NCBI RefSeq assembly: GCF_041435195.1 | Contig: NZ_CP108106.1 | Location: forward strand, 4,932,501 to 4,996,500 | Reading direction: 5' to 3' | DNA: 64,000 bases | From: Streptomyces sp. NBC_00224 | GTDB lineage: Bacteria; Actinomycetota; Actinomycetes; Streptomycetales; Streptomycetaceae | Part shown: one piece after another, positions 35,312-44,198 of the stretch | Numbering within the stretch: position 1 is the stretch's first letter | Layout of the letters: each line of letters begins with the position of its first letter | Position numbers and translations under genes: made by a program | Notes under the pieces: model-generated | What the model was told of the DNA's origin: nothing | Seen by the model: the letters and a program-made list of their open reading frames with translations, nothing else | The model's database searches: none

Positions 35312-36231
35312 CGGGTCGACTCCTGTTCCCGGGCGATCTGCAGGAAGGCCTCTTCGAGGGAGGCGGCCCGGATGTCGAGGCCGCGCAGCTCGACGCGGCT
35401 GTCCCGGGCCCACAGCAGCAGCTCGGTGGCGGCGTGCTGGAGCGCGGTGGTCTTCAGCCGTACGGTCCGGCCCTCGGTCCGGTGGCTGCTGACCCCGAGC
35501 AGGGCGAGCGGCGGGAGGTCGCCCAGGTGGTAGCCGTCGGGCAGCTCGAAGGAGAGGTGCGAGGGCTGGGCGGCGACCACCTCGTCCACGCGCCCGGCGG
35601 CGGCGATGCGCCCCTCGTGGAGGATCGCGAGCCGCTCGGCGAGCGCCTCGGCCTCCTCCAGGTAGTGGGTGGTCAGCAGCACGGTGGTGCCCGCGTCCCG
35701 CAGTTCGCGGACCAGCTCCCAGGTGGTGTGGCGGCCCTCGGCGTCCAGGCCGGTGGTCGGCTCGTCGAGGAAGAGCACCTCGGGCCGGGCGAGCAGGGCG
35801 AGGGCGAGATCGAGCCGCCGCTTCTCGCCGCCGGACAGCTGCTTGACGCGTACGTCCGCGCGCCGGGCGAGCCCGACGAGCTCCAGCGCCTCGCCCACCG
35901 GCCGGGCACCACTCGTACATCCCGCCCACATCCGTACGGTTTCGGCCACCGTCAGCTCGGACGGGAAGCCGCCCTCCTGGAGCATCACCCCGGTGCGGGG
36001 GCGTACGGCGGCGCGCTCGGTGTACGGGTCGTGGCCGAGCACCCGGACGGATCCGGCGCTCGGCGGGGCGAGGCCTTCGAGCAGCTCGACGGTGGACGTC
36101 TTGCCCGCGCCGTTGGTGCCGAGCAGCGCGAAGAGCTCGCCGCGCGCCACGGAGAAGGAGATTCCACGAACGGCCTCGAAGCCCCCGGCGTAAGTGCGCC
36201 GCAGCTCCTCGACCTCGATCACATCTGGCAT
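35308..36231 (-). CDS. ABC transporter ATP-binding protein (DrrA-like)
   Basis: A 307-residue ATPase: Walker A LLGTNGAGKTST, Q-loop VMLQEGGFP, signature VKQLSGGEKRRLDLALALL, Walker B EVLFLDEPTTGLD, H-loop LLTTHYLEEAEAL. A C-terminal domain of about 90 residues (SHLSFELPDGYHLGDL and on) is typical of drug-exporter ATPases. It is the first gene of the operon ATPase-permease-kinase-regulator. The start at 36231 is ATG. The export substrate is unknown. Confidence 0.93.
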   Translation of the reverse strand: MPDVIEVEELRRTYAGGFEAVRGISFSVARGELFALLGTNGAGKTSTVELLEGLAPPSAGSVRVLGHDPYTERAAVRPRTGVMLQEGGFPSELTVAETVRMWAGCTSGARPVGEALELVGLARRADVRVKQLSGGEKRRLDLALALLARPEVLFLDEPTTGLDAEGRHTTWELVRELRDAGTTVLLTTHYLEEAEALAERLAILHEGRIAAAGRVDEVVAAQPSHLSFELPDGYHLGDLPPLALLGVSSHRTEGRTVRLKTTALQHAATELLLWARDSRVELRGLDIRAASLEEAFLQIAREQESTR

Positions 36232-36323
36232 GCGTCCAGCGTTCCGCGGGAGCGGGGCAGGGGGCAGTGCGGGGTGTCACGGGTCGGGATGACAAATGTC
36301 AGCGGTGCTCGCGCGGATACGAC

Positions 36324-36355
36324 GAAGGCCCCGGTCTGATGACCGGGGCCTTCGC
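36324..36355 (-). terminator. Terminator downstream of tRNA-Gly copy 2
   Basis: A stem GAAGGCCCCGGTC and GACCGGGGCCTTC with a TGAT loop, just past the tRNA 3' end on the minus strand and upstream of the ABC operon. It separates the tRNA transcript from that operon. Confidence 0.75.
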
Positions 36356-36360
36356 TTCTG

Positions 36361-36433
36361 AGCGGACGACGAGATTCGAACTCGCGACCCTCACCTTGGC
36401 AAGGTGATGCTCTACCAACTGAGCCACGTCCGC
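36361..36433 (-). tRNA. tRNA-Gly (anticodon GCC), copy 2
   Basis: The sequence is identical over its full length to the tRNA at 32511-32583 (anticodon GCC in CACCTTGCCAAGGTG). The identity extends 2 bases beyond each end. Duplicate tRNA genes bracket the two-component/ABC operon in direct orientation. Confidence 0.96.
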
Positions 36434-36511
36434 ATTGCTGCCGCACGGCTCTCACCGGCGGTGCGAACACCACTGTACCTGATCCACAACCGTGGTCGGT
36501 AAGCGATGCAG

Positions 36512-36583
36512 AGCGGGTGACAGGAATTGCACACTGCGCCTTCCCCCTGGAAGGGGGATGTTCTGCTACTGAACTACACCCGC
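36512..36583 (-). tRNA. tRNA-Gly (anticodon TCC)
   Basis: Acceptor GCGGGTG pairs with CACCCGC; D-arm GTTCAGTAGCAGAAC; anticodon arm CCCCCTTCCAGGGGG with TCC; T-arm TGTGCAATTCCTGTCA, in which the usual TTC core reads CAATTCC with normal pairing. Discriminator T, no encoded CCA. It lies 78 bases upstream of tRNA-Gly(GCC) and may be co-transcribed with it. Confidence 0.93.
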
Positions 36584-36718
36584 ACGCTGCTGGAGACCCG
36601 GCCTTTCGGCCTTGCCCCTCGGCGTGCTCCAGACTCTAGCTGATCACCCCGGGTGCAATGCAACTCGGTTGCCGGGGCCGCCAGTCCGGCGCCCCGGCCC
36701 CCGCTCCTCCTCAGGCCC

Positions 36719-37036
36719 TCAGACCGCCGCGCCGAACGCCTCGTAGACCTTCTTGGGGATGCGGCCGCGCGCGGGCACCTCCATCTGGTTCGACCGGGCC
36801 CAGGCGCGGACCGCCGCCGGGTCGGGGGCCACGGCCGTGTGCCGGAACGCCCTCCCGGACTTCGACTGCTTGCGGCCCGCCTCGACGAACGGGGCGAGGG
36901 CCTTGCGCAGTTTCTTTGCATTGGCGGGATTGAGGTCGATCTCGTAGGCCTTCCCGTCCAGGCCGAACGTGACCGTTTCCGCCGCGTCTCCGCCGTCCAG
37001 GTCGTCGGAGAGCGTGACCACTACGCGTTGAGCCAC
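36719..37036 (-). CDS. lsrL: Lsr2-family nucleoid-associated protein (LsrL)
   Basis: A 105-residue xenogeneic silencer-type protein. The N-terminal dimerisation part reads VAQRVVVTLSDDLDGGDAAETVTFGLDGKAYEIDLN; the C-terminal AT-hook-like DNA-binding domain contains AVRAWARSNQMEVPARGRIPKKVYEAF, where the RGR core inserts into the AT-rich minor groove. Streptomycetes usually carry two Lsr2 paralogues, and this one, next to purS, corresponds to the second (LsrL) by position. GTG at 37036 follows AGGAAGGA. It diverges from the purSQL operon. Confidence 0.9.
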   Translation of the reverse strand: MAQRVVVTLSDDLDGGDAAETVTFGLDGKAYEIDLNPANAKKLRKALAPFVEAGRKQSKSGRAFRHTAVAPDPAAVRAWARSNQMEVPARGRIPKKVYEAFGAAV

Positions 37037-37367
37037 GGATATCGGTTCCTTCCTACGGTCCGCCGTTCCCACGTGTCTGACGTGCGGCGATACCGGCCTT
37101 CCGGCGGTTTTGGAGCAATGCTGTTTCTCTCGGGTTTCCCCTGAGAAACCTTTGTACAGCGGTAGGCATTGCATTGTGAAGCCCAGCCAATTGCATCCGC
37201 GTGTCCGATCGCAATGTGCGTGGACCGTTTTTCCCGGGATTTTTCCCACGTGTTGTCGCGGCCGAAACCGGAACGTGATCGGACACCTCCGATATCTACT
37301 CGCGTAGATTTTCCGGCCGGGTACTCTGAGGGAACCGCCTTCGCACCACACCACCACGGGAGTGCCA
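37037..37367. promoter_or_regulatory. Divergent lsrL/purS control region
   Basis: About 330 bases without a gene, lower in GC than the flanks (for example 37110-37260). It holds AT-rich runs such as GTTTCTCTCGGGTTTCCCCTG and several ATTGCA-type direct repeats. The most regular signal is ATCTAC-TCGC-GTAGAT at 37294-37309, listed separately. An AT-rich tract next to lsrL would suit self-binding by its product; that is inference. Confidence 0.5.
37294..37309. promoter_or_regulatory. Operator-like palindrome upstream of purS
   Basis: A perfect 6-base inverted repeat ATCTAC and GTAGAT with spacer TCGC, 58 bases before the purS GTG. A one-sided match, ATCTACGCG, lies 8 bases before purC (31531-31539). 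The pair suggests a shared regulator of purine genes, which I cannot name. Confidence 0.5.
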
Positions 37368-37619
37368 GTGGCACGCGTCGTAGTCGACGTCATGCTCAAG
37401 CCGGAGATCCTCGACCCGCAGGGACAGGCGGTGCAGCGCGCACTTCCCCGTCTCGGCTTCGAGGGGATCGCGGATGTCCGCCAGGGGAAGCGTTTCGAGC
37501 TGGATGTGGAAGGGCCCCTCGACGAGGCCGCCCTCGCCCGCATCCACGAGATGGCTGAAACGTTCCTCGCCAACACCGTCATCGAGGACTTCACCGTGAA
37601 GGTCGAGGAGTCCAAGTGA
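37368..37619 (+). CDS. purS: FGAM synthase subunit PurS
   Basis: An 83-residue protein, [20 protein letters not shown] and on to FTVKVEESK, matching PurS, the small dimer that bridges PurL and PurQ and forms the ammonia-channel complex. GTG at 37368 is chosen because GGGAG stands 5 bases upstream and the product then starts at the conserved ARVVVDV; GTG at 37362 is less likely. It overlaps purQ by 4 bases (GTGA). Confidence 0.95.
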   Translation: MARVVVDVMLKPEILDPQGQAVQRALPRLGFEGIADVRQGKRFELDVEGPLDEAALARIHEMAETFLANTVIEDFTVKVEESK

Positions 37620-38296
37620 CTGCTCGCATCGGTGTCGTCACCTTCCCCGGGACGCTCGACGACCGCGACAGCCTGCGGGCCGTGCGGATCGCGGGTGCCG
37701 AGCCGGTGTCGCTGTGGCACCGCGACAAGGACCTCAAGCAGGTCGACGCGGTCGTCCTGGCCGGCGGCTTCTCCTACGGCGACTATCTGCGGGCCGGAGC
37801 CATCTCCCGCTTCTCGCCGGTGATGGAGACGATCATCGAGCAGGCGAAGGCCGGGATGCCGGTCCTCGGCATCTGCAACGGCTTCCAGATCCTGACCGAG
37901 TCGCACCTGCTGCCGGGCGCCATGCTCCGCAACAACCACCTGCACTTCATCTGCCGCGAGCAGAAGCTGCGGGTGGAGACGAGCGAGACCGCCTGGACGG
38001 CCGACTACACGGCCGGGCAGGAGATCCAGATCCCGCTCAAGAACATGGACGGCCGGTACGTGGCCGACGAGCGCACGCTCGACGAGCTTGAGGCCGAGGG
38101 CCGCGTCGCGTTCCGCTACATGGACTTCAACCCGAACGGGTCGCTGCGCGACATCGCGGGCATCACCAACGCCGCCGGCAACGTCGTCGGCCTGATGCCG
38201 CACCCCGAGCACGCCGTGGAGCCGCTGGTCGGCACCGGCCGCACCGACGGCCTCGGTTTCTTCACCTCGATCCTCAAGAAGCTGGTCAACGCCTGA
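37616..38296 (+). CDS. purQ: FGAM synthase glutaminase subunit PurQ
   Basis: A 226-residue class I glutamine amidotransferase that supplies ammonia to Pur[18 protein letters not shown] begins the domain; the oxyanion/cysteine elbow is GICNGFQIL, and the His-Glu pair is in [14 protein letters not shown] at 37616 overlaps the purS stop, and its TGA overlaps the purL ATG (TGATG). Together with PurS and PurL it converts FGAR to FGAM. Confidence 0.97.
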   Translation: MTARIGVVTFPGTLDDRDSLRAVRIAGAEPVSLWHRDKDLKQVDAVVLAGGFSYGDYLRAGAISRFSPVMETIIEQAKAGMPVLGICNGFQILTESHLLPGAMLRNNHLHFICREQKLRVETSETAWTADYTAGQEIQIPLKNMDGRYVADERTLDELEAEGRVAFRYMDFNPNGSLRDIAGITNAAGNVVGLMPHPEHAVEPLVGTGRTDGLGFFTSILKKLVNA

Positions 38297-40545
38297 TGAG
38301 CCTCGACACCGTCAAGCACGCCACCGGGACGCCCGACGTCGAGCAGCCCTGGAAGGAGCTCGGCCTCAAGGAGGACGAGTACGCCCGGATCCGCGAGATC
38401 CTGGGCCGCCGCCCCACCGGCGCCGAGCTCGCCATGTACTCCGTGATGTGGTCGGAGCACTGCTCGTACAAGAGCAGCAAGGTCCACCTGCGCCAGTTCG
38501 GCGAGAAGGTCCCCGAGAACGACGCGATGCTCGTCGGTATCGGCGAGAACGCGGGCGTCGTCGACGTCGGCCAGGGCTACGCGGTCACCTTCAAGGTGGA
38601 GTCCCACAACCACCCCTCGTACATCGAGCCCTACCAGGGCGCGGCCACCGGTGTCGGCGGCATCGTCCGCGACATCCTGGCGATGGGCGCCCGCCCGGTC
38701 GCGGTCGTCGACCCGCTGCGCTTCGGCGCGGCCGAGCACCCCGACACCAAGCGCGTCCTGCCGGGCGTGGTCGCGGGCATCGGCGGCTACGGCAACTGCC
38801 TCGGCCTGCCGAACATCGGCGGCGAGGTCGTCTTCGACGAGTGCTACCAGGGCAACCCGCTGGTCAACGCCGGCTGCATCGGCGTGATGAAGCACGAGGA
38901 CATCCACCTCGCGAAGGCGTCCGGCCCCGGCAACAAGGTGATCCTGTACGGCGCCCGTACGGGCGGCGACGGCATCGGCGGTGTGTCGGTCCTGGCCTCG
39001 GAGACCTTCGAGTCGACCGGACCGGCCAAGCGGCCCGCCGTCCAGGTCGGCGACCCCTTCCAGGAGAAGCTCCTCATCGAGTGCACCCTGGAGATCTTCA
39101 AGGAGAAGCTGGTCGCGGGCATCCAGGACCTGGGCGGCGCGGGCCTGTCCTGCGCGACCTCGGAGCTGGCTTCGGCAGGCTCGGGCGGCATGCGCGTGGA
39201 GCTGGAGACGGTCCCGCTCCGCGACGCGACGCTGTCTCCCGAGGAAATCCTCATGAGCGAGTCGCAGGAGCGGATGTGCGCGGTCGTCGAGCCGCGGTAC
39301 GTCGAGCGGTTCATGGAGATCTGCGAGAAGTGGGACGTCATCGCCACGGTCATCGGTGAGGTGACGGACGGCGAGCGCCTGGAGATCTTCTGGCACGGCG
39401 AGCAGATCGTGGACGTACCGCCGCGGACCGTGGCCCACGAGGGCCCCGTGTACGAGCGTCCGTACGCCCGCCCTTCCTGGCAGGACGCGCTCCAGGCCGA
39501 CGACGCGGGCAAGCTGCCGCGGCCGCAGTCCGGCGAGGAGCTGCGCGCGCAGGTCCTGAAGCTGGTCGGCTCCCCCAACCAGGCGTCCAAGTCCTGGATC
39601 ACGGACCAGTACGACCGGTTCGTGCAGGGCAACACGGTCCTGGCGCAGCCCGAGGACGCGGGCATGGTCCGCATCGACGAGGAGACGAACCTCGGCGTCG
39701 CGATGGCGACGGACGGCAACGGGCGGTACGCGAAGCTCGACCCGTACACGGGCGCGCAGCTGGCGCTGGCGGAGGCGTACCGCAACGTGGCGGCCTCCGG
39801 CGCGAAGCCCCTCGCCATCTCCGACTGCCTGAACTTCGGCTCGCCCGAGGACCCGGACGTGATGTGGCAGTTCGCGGAGGCCACCCGTGGCCTCGCGGAC
39901 GGCTGCCTCCAGCTGGGCACCCCGGTGACCGGCGGCAACGTCTCGCTCTACAACCAGACCGGTGACACGGCGATCCACCCGACGCCGGTCGTCGCCGTCC
40001 TCGGCGTGATCGACGACGTGAACCGCCGTACGCCGATCGCGTTCGCGCAGGAGGGGCAGCTGCTGTACCTCCTGGGTGACACGCGGGAGGAGTTCGGCGG
40101 CTCGGCTTGGTCCCAGGTCGTCCACGACCACCTGGGCGGGCTGCCGCCGCGGGTGGACCTGGACCGGGAGAAGCTCCTCGGCGAGATCCTGATCTCCGCC
40201 TCGCGCGACGGCATGATCGACGCGGCGCACGACCTGTCCGACGGCGGTCTGGTCCAGGCCGTGGTCGAGTCCTGCCTGCGCGGCGGAAACGGTGCGCGCC
40301 TGGTCGTCCCGGACGGCCTGTCCGCCTTCACGTTCCTCTTCAGCGAGTCGGCCGGCCGCGCGATCGTGGCGGTCCCGCGCAGCGAGGAGCTCCGGTTCAC
40401 CGACATGTGCGGGGCGCGGGGTCTGCCCGCGACCCGGATCGGCGTCGTCGACGGCGAGTCGGTGGAGGTCCAGGGCGAGTTCGGCGTGCCGCTGAGCGAG
40501 CTGCGACAGGTCCACGAGGCGACGATCCCGGCGCTGCTGGCGTAG
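38296..40545 (+). CDS. purL: FGAM synthase subunit PurL (small type)
   Basis: A 749-residue AIR-synthetase-superfamily enzyme. [45 protein letters not shown] and [18 protein letters not shown] are the first half; [17 protein letters not shown] and [15 protein letters not shown] are in the second. It is the short, bacterial form that needs PurS and PurQ. The start overlaps the purQ stop by one base. A large palindrome 20 bases after its stop probably terminates transcription against the convergent transporter gene. Confidence 0.98.
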   Translation: MSLDTVKHATGTPDVEQPWKELGLKEDEYARIREILGRRPTGAELAMYSVMWSEHCSYKSSKVHLRQFGEKVPENDAMLVGIGENAGVVDVGQGYAVTFKVESHNHPSYIEPYQGAATGVGGIVRDILAMGARPVAVVDPLRFGAAEHPDTKRVLPGVVAGIGGYGNCLGLPNIGGEVVFDECYQGNPLVNAGCIGVMKHEDIHLAKASGPGNKVILYGARTGGDGIGGVSVLASETFESTGPAKRPAVQVGDPFQEKLLIECTLEIFKEKLVAGIQDLGGAGLSCATSELASAGSGGMRVELETVPLRDATLSPEEILMSESQERMCAVVEPRYVERFMEICEKWDVIATVIGEVTDGERLEIFWHGEQIVDVPPRTVAHEGPVYERPYARPSWQDALQADDAGKLPRPQSGEELRAQVLKLVGSPNQASKSWITDQYDRFVQGNTVLAQPEDAGMVRIDEETNLGVAMATDGNGRYAKLDPYTGAQLALAEAYRNVAASGAKPLAISDCLNFGSPEDPDVMWQFAEATRGLADGCLQLGTPVTGGNVSLYNQTGDTAIHPTPVVAVLGVIDDVNRRTPIAFAQEGQLLYLLGDTREEFGGSAWSQVVHDHLGGLPPRVDLDREKLLGEILISASRDGMIDAAHDLSDGGLVQAVVESCLRGGNGARLVVPDGLSAFTFLFSESAGRAIVAVPRSEELRFTDMCGARGLPATRIGVVDGESVEVQGEFGVPLSELRQVHEATIPALLA

Positions 40546-40565
40546 TCGGCCCGTCCCCGCCCCTT

Positions 40566-40610
40566 CCCCGCGCCCCTATAGGGGCGCGGGGAACTGCGCG
40601 ACCAGCCACA
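40566..40610. repeat. Dispersed palindromic repeat, copy B
   Basis: A perfect 26-base palindrome at 40566-40591 (arms CCCCGCGCCCCTA and TAGGGGCGCGGGG) continues into AACTGCGCGACCAGCCACA. The part GGGGCGCGGGGAACTGCGCG is shared with copies at 29.8 and 43.1 kb. Lying between convergent genes it can also act as a bidirectional terminator for purL and the transporter gene. Confidence 0.8.
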
Positions 40611-40676
40611 GACGGCCCGCAGTCGACGAACCCGGCCGCCCGCCAGAGGGCTTTCGGGAAGGGGCGGGGTGGGGGA

Positions 40677-42212
40677 TCAAGCCCCAGGCGTGGGGCTCGG
40701 CAGGCGCGTGGCCAAGTACGCCGCTGTCGCCATCAGCACCGCCCCCACCACGAACACCACATCCATCCCGGATGTCAGCGCGTGGACGCCGTCCGCCCGC
40801 GCAGCGCCCCGCAGCGCGCCCAGCGAACCAGTCGAACCCCCCGGGCCGGACGCCTCGTACACCCGGCTCAGGATCGTGCCGAACACCGCCGCCCCCAGCG
40901 CGTTGCCCAGCGTCTGGAAGAACCGGACCCCCGTCGTCGCGACACCCAGCTGACGGGCCGGGGCCGCCGCCTGCACGATCTGGATCAGCTGGCCGATCAG
41001 CAGGCCGAACCCCATGCCCATCAGGAGCAGTTCGGCCCGGATCTGCCACAGGTTCGTGGACACCTGTGTCGTGGCCAGCAGGCCCAGCGCCGCCGTCGCC
41101 GCGACCGTACCCGTCAGCACGAACGTCTTCTGCGACCAGCGCGCCCCCAGCCGCTCCGAGCCGAGCCCGACGGCGGTCATCCCGATGGCCATCGGGATCA
41201 GATACAGGCCCGCCGACGTGGCCTCGATGCCCCGGACGACCTGGAGGTAGATCATCACGTACACCAGCGTGCCCATCATGGCCGCGCCGACCAGCCCCTG
41301 GATCGCGAAGCCGAGGCGGACGGCCGGGACCTTGAACATGGACAGCGGCAGGATCGGTTCGGCCGCGGTCGTCTGGCGGCGCAGGAACAGCGCGAGCGCC
41401 GCCACACTGGCGATCGCGAGCCCGATGATCACCGGCGACGACCAGGCGTAGTCCTTGCCGCCCCACTCCGTCATCAGCAGCAGCGAGACCGAGAAGGCCG
41501 CGGCGAGCGCCGCGCCGAGGTAGTCGATGCGGTGGCGTACGGGCGTGACCGGCAGGCGCAGGACGACGACGGCGGTGGCCAGCACGGCGAGGCCGACGGG
41601 GAGGTTCACGTAGAAGATCCAGCGCCAGCTCGCGTGGTCGGCGAGTGTGCCGCCGATCCACGGGCCGAGCGCCATCCCGGCCCCGGCGACGATTCCGCCG
41701 ATGCTGCCGCCCTTGCCCCGGCCGCCCCCGCCGTCCTCGTCCCCGGGGCCCTTCAGCTGGGCGAGCACCACCATGGTGACGCTCATCAGGCCGCCCCCGC
41801 CGACGCCCTGCACGGCCCGCGCCGCGATCAGTTCACCCATGGACCGAGCGGCCCCGCACAGCGCCGAGCCGACCAGGAACGTGGCGATCGCGCCCACGAA
41901 GACCTTCTTGGCGCCGATCGTGTCGCACAGCTTCCCGTACAGCGGCAGCACTGCCGCCGAGGCGAGTGCGAACGAGCTGATCAGCCACGGGATCTTGTCG
42001 ACCCCGTGGACCGGGTCGAGGTCGCGGACGATCGGGACGGTCGCGGCCGACACGATGTTCGTGTCGAGCACCGCCAGCAGGATCGTCACCAGGCAGAGGG
42101 CGAAGCCGATCTTGACCTGGCCCGCCGACATGACCGGCGCCGGACGCGCCCCCTCCTCGGCGCTCGCCGGCCGCGCCGTTTTCGGCATGGGTGTGCTCAG
42201 GGTCTTGGGCAT
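40677..42212 (-). CDS. MFS drug efflux transporter, DHA2 (14-segment) family
   Basis: A 511-residue membrane protein. ALCLVTILLAVLDTNIVSAATVPIVRDL is the DHA2 motif in the first helix; WLISSFALASAAVLPLYGKLCDTIGAKKVFVGAIATFLVGSALCG carries motif A; GVGGGGLMSVTMVVL and GPWIGGTLADHASWRWIFYVNLPVG carry motif C. About 14 segments. A loop near residue 190 is Gly-rich (GDEDGGGGRGKGG). ATG at 42212 is set by GAGGGGG nearby. It is divergent from a TetR gene, which very likely represses it. The substrate is unknown. Confidence 0.92.
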   Translation of the reverse strand: MPKTLSTPMPKTARPASAEEGARPAPVMSAGQVKIGFALCLVTILLAVLDTNIVSAATVPIVRDLDPVHGVDKIPWLISSFALASAAVLPLYGKLCDTIGAKKVFVGAIATFLVGSALCGAARSMGELIAARAVQGVGGGGLMSVTMVVLAQLKGPGDEDGGGGRGKGGSIGGIVAGAGMALGPWIGGTLADHASWRWIFYVNLPVGLAVLATAVVVLRLPVTPVRHRIDYLGAALAAAFSVSLLLMTEWGGKDYAWSSPVIIGLAIASVAALALFLRRQTTAAEPILPLSMFKVPAVRLGFAIQGLVGAAMMGTLVYVMIYLQVVRGIEATSAGLYLIPMAIGMTAVGLGSERLGARWSQKTFVLTGTVAATAALGLLATTQVSTNLWQIRAELLLMGMGFGLLIGQLIQIVQAAAPARQLGVATTGVRFFQTLGNALGAAVFGTILSRVYEASGPGGSTGSLGALRGAARADGVHALTSGMDVVFVVGAVLMATAAYLATRLPSPTPGA

Positions 42213-42299
42213 GGTGGATTCCCCCTCCGGGGCGGCAGTCGGGCCGCTCGCCGTAGTCGTGGGCACCACCCTGACCCACATTCTGTACTGAGTCAACTT

Positions 42300-42326
42300 T
42301 TCATCCTGGATTAAAATTCATCCTGG
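42300..42326. promoter_or_regulatory. Direct repeat in the TetR/MFS intergenic region
   Basis: TTCATCCTGG occurs at 42300-42309 and again at 42317-42326, a 17-base period, in an AT-rich spacer. TACAGT at 42327-42332 could be a -10 box for the TetR gene; TTGACT on the minus strand (about 42291-42296) could be a -35 box for the transporter. The position suits a TetR operator, though TetR sites are usually inverted repeats. Confidence 0.45.
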
Positions 42327-42339
42327 TACAGTGGCGCCC

Positions 42340-43002
42340 ATGGCGGAGTACGTGGAGAAGCCCGCACCGGCCCATATGGGCCTGCGGGAACGCAAGAAGT
42401 GGCAGACCCGGCGTCGGCTCATGGCCACCGCCCTCGACCTCTTCGCCCAGCGCGGCTACGACAAGGTCTCGGTCGCCGAGATCGCCGAGGCGGCGGACGT
42501 CTCGAAGATGACCGTCTTCAACCACTTCGAGTCGAAAGAGGACTTGGCGCTCCGGCCGATGGAGGAGCACAGCGGCGACGTGGTCCGCGCCGTCCGCGAG
42601 CGCCCGGCGGGCGAGTCCGCCGTCGTCGCCGTGCGCGCCCACTACCTGGCGGCCGTCGAGGCCCGCGACGCGTCCATCGGCCTCAGCGACGACGCGATAG
42701 TGCTCCAGCTGCTGCGGCTCATCATGGAGACCCCGGTGCTGCTGAACCGCGCCCGCACCGCCCTCGTGCGCAGCTCCGACCTGGTCGCCGAGGCGCTGGG
42801 CGAGGAGACCGGGGACCGGGTGCTCGCCCGGGTCGCGGCGGCCCAGCTGATGGGCACGCGCGCGACGCTGGTCAGCGAGAACCACCGCCGCCTGCTGCTC
42901 GGCGACCCGGCGGAGGACATCGTCCCGGACGCCGTCCGCCTGGCCACCCGCGCCTTCGACCTGGTCGAATTCGGCCTCGGCGACTTCGCGACCAAGGGGT
43001 AG
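42340..43002 (+). CDS. TetR-family transcriptional regulator
   Basis: A 220-residue regulator. The N-terminal DNA-binding domain is TRRRLMATALDLFAQRGYDKVSVAEIAEAADVSKMTVFNHFESKEDL; the C-terminal ligand domain is all-helical. ATG at 42340 lies about 8 bases after a possible -10 box, so the mRNA may be leaderless; GTG at 42331 is an alternative. It faces away from the DHA2 transporter, the standard repressor/efflux-pump arrangement, and should respond to a transporter substrate. Confidence 0.9.
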   Translation: MAEYVEKPAPAHMGLRERKKWQTRRRLMATALDLFAQRGYDKVSVAEIAEAADVSKMTVFNHFESKEDLALRPMEEHSGDVVRAVRERPAGESAVVAVRAHYLAAVEARDASIGLSDDAIVLQLLRLIMETPVLLNRARTALVRSSDLVAEALGEETGDRVLARVAAAQLMGTRATLVSENHRRLLLGDPAEDIVPDAVRLATRAFDLVEFGLGDFATKG

Positions 43003-43051
43003 CGCTTCGCTGGGATGACGGTGGGTCGGCTGCGGACCGTGCTGGGTTGCT

Positions 43052-43101
43052 CGCGCAGTTCCCCGCGCCCCTAACTGCCTAGGGGCGCGGGGAACTGCGC
43101 G
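43052..43101. repeat. Dispersed palindromic repeat, copy C
   Basis: A perfect 22-base inverted repeat with a 6-base spacer (ACTGCC). The right arm starts TAGGGGCGCGGGGAACTGCG and is followed by CTCAGCCCCCACCGGGCCGCAG. This is the longest-armed of the three copies. It lies between the TetR gene and the next gene, about 50 bases after the TetR stop, and may terminate it. Confidence 0.8.
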
Positions 43102-43165
43102 CTCAGCCCCCACCGGGCCGCAGCCGAACCTGTAAGCCCCACGCCCACCGCATAGGCTCGCGATC

Positions 43166-43957
43166 ATGCCTCCCGCCAAGAAGCGCACGCGCAGCTACGA
43201 CCCGGTGAAGACCCGCGCCGCCGTCCTCGCCCAGTTCGCGCACGTACGGGAAGCGGTGGCGACTCTCGCGCCCGACGTGCTGGAGCGGCCGACCCGGCTG
43301 GCGGGCTGGACCGTGTACGACCTCGCCGCGCATCTGGCGCGGGCCGTGGACGTGGTCGCCCGAAACCTGGCCGAGCCCGCGCCCGCCCCCGGCCGCCCGG
43401 ACGTCACCCTGCCGGACTGGCCGTTCGCCACCGCCACCGCAGCAGCCCCCGCCGGCACTCCGGCCGCCCGGCCGGACCTCGCCGCGCTCTACGCCGACGT
43501 GGCCGCCCGCACCGGGCAGCTGCTCCCGAGCGCCGAGGACACCCGGCTCGTCAGGACGGTCCTCGGCACCATGACCCTCGCCGACCACCTGGTCACGCGC
43601 ACGGTCGAGCTCTGCGTCCACACCGACGACCTGAACGACGCCGTGCCCGGCCTGGACATCCCGTACGACCGCCAGGCGCTCGCCGCCTGCACCCGGCTGC
43701 TCGCCGACGCCCTCGCGGTGAAGGCGCCGGGCGGCTCGGTCGAGGTGCGCGTCCCGCCGTACGCGGTGGTCCAGTGCGTCGAGGGCCCGAAGCACACCCG
43801 GGGCACGCCCCCGAACGTCGTGGAGACCGACCCGCTCACCTGGATCCGGCTCGCCGCCGGGCGCAGGGCGTGGGCGGACGAGCTGGACGGGGGGCGGGTT
43901 GCGGCGAGCGGGGAGCGGGCGGACCTCTCCGCACTCCTGCCGGTGCTTTCCCGCTGA
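43166..43957 (+). CDS. Maleylpyruvate isomerase/sterol-carrier-like family protein
   Basis: A 263-residue protein. A DinB-like, mycothiol-dependent maleylpyruvate isomerase N-domain is visible (LAGWTVYDLAAHLARAVDVVARNL, with the helix histidine, and TLADHLVTRTVELCVHTDDLNDA with two more His). The last 80 residues form an SCP2/MDMPI C-terminal-like strand region (VEVRVPPYAVVQCVEGP). Such proteins use mycothiol, the actinobacterial thiol. The N-terminus is basic (PPAKKRTRSYDP). Substrate unknown. It lies just upstream of purF but is separated by 240 bases with a strong hairpin. Confidence 0.75.
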   Translation: MPPAKKRTRSYDPVKTRAAVLAQFAHVREAVATLAPDVLERPTRLAGWTVYDLAAHLARAVDVVARNLAEPAPAPGRPDVTLPDWPFATATAAAPAGTPAARPDLAALYADVAARTGQLLPSAEDTRLVRTVLGTMTLADHLVTRTVELCVHTDDLNDAVPGLDIPYDRQALAACTRLLADALAVKAPGGSVEVRVPPYAVVQCVEGPKHTRGTPPNVVETDPLTWIRLAAGRRAWADELDGGRVAASGERADLSALLPVLSR

Positions 43958-44067
43958 CGAATACGGCCCGGCCGAGGTGGTCATTCGGCTACGGCAGGTG
44001 ACTTCCGGCCGGGCCCCCGCCGGGGCCCGCGCGACCTCCGTCACATTTCCCGCCCGGCCCCTTCCCC

Positions 44068-44097
44068 GGCCTTTTCCCGCCCTGGCGGGAAAAGGCC
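44068..44097. promoter_or_regulatory. Perfect hairpin in the purF leader region
   Basis: A 14-base perfect inverted repeat, GGCCTTTTCCCGCC and GGCGGGAAAAGGCC, with a two-base loop (CT), 101 bases before the purF start and 110 bases after the previous stop. It could be the terminator of the upstream gene, or a regulatory element if purF transcription begins before it. Confidence 0.55.
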
Positions 44098-44198
44098 TGC
44101 TCCACCCCGTCCGGCAGATGCCACAAACCGCCCACCACCCCCGTCTCGTCCGTATCCCCAATTCGGACCAGTGGTCGATCTCGCCTACACTCGGTGGC

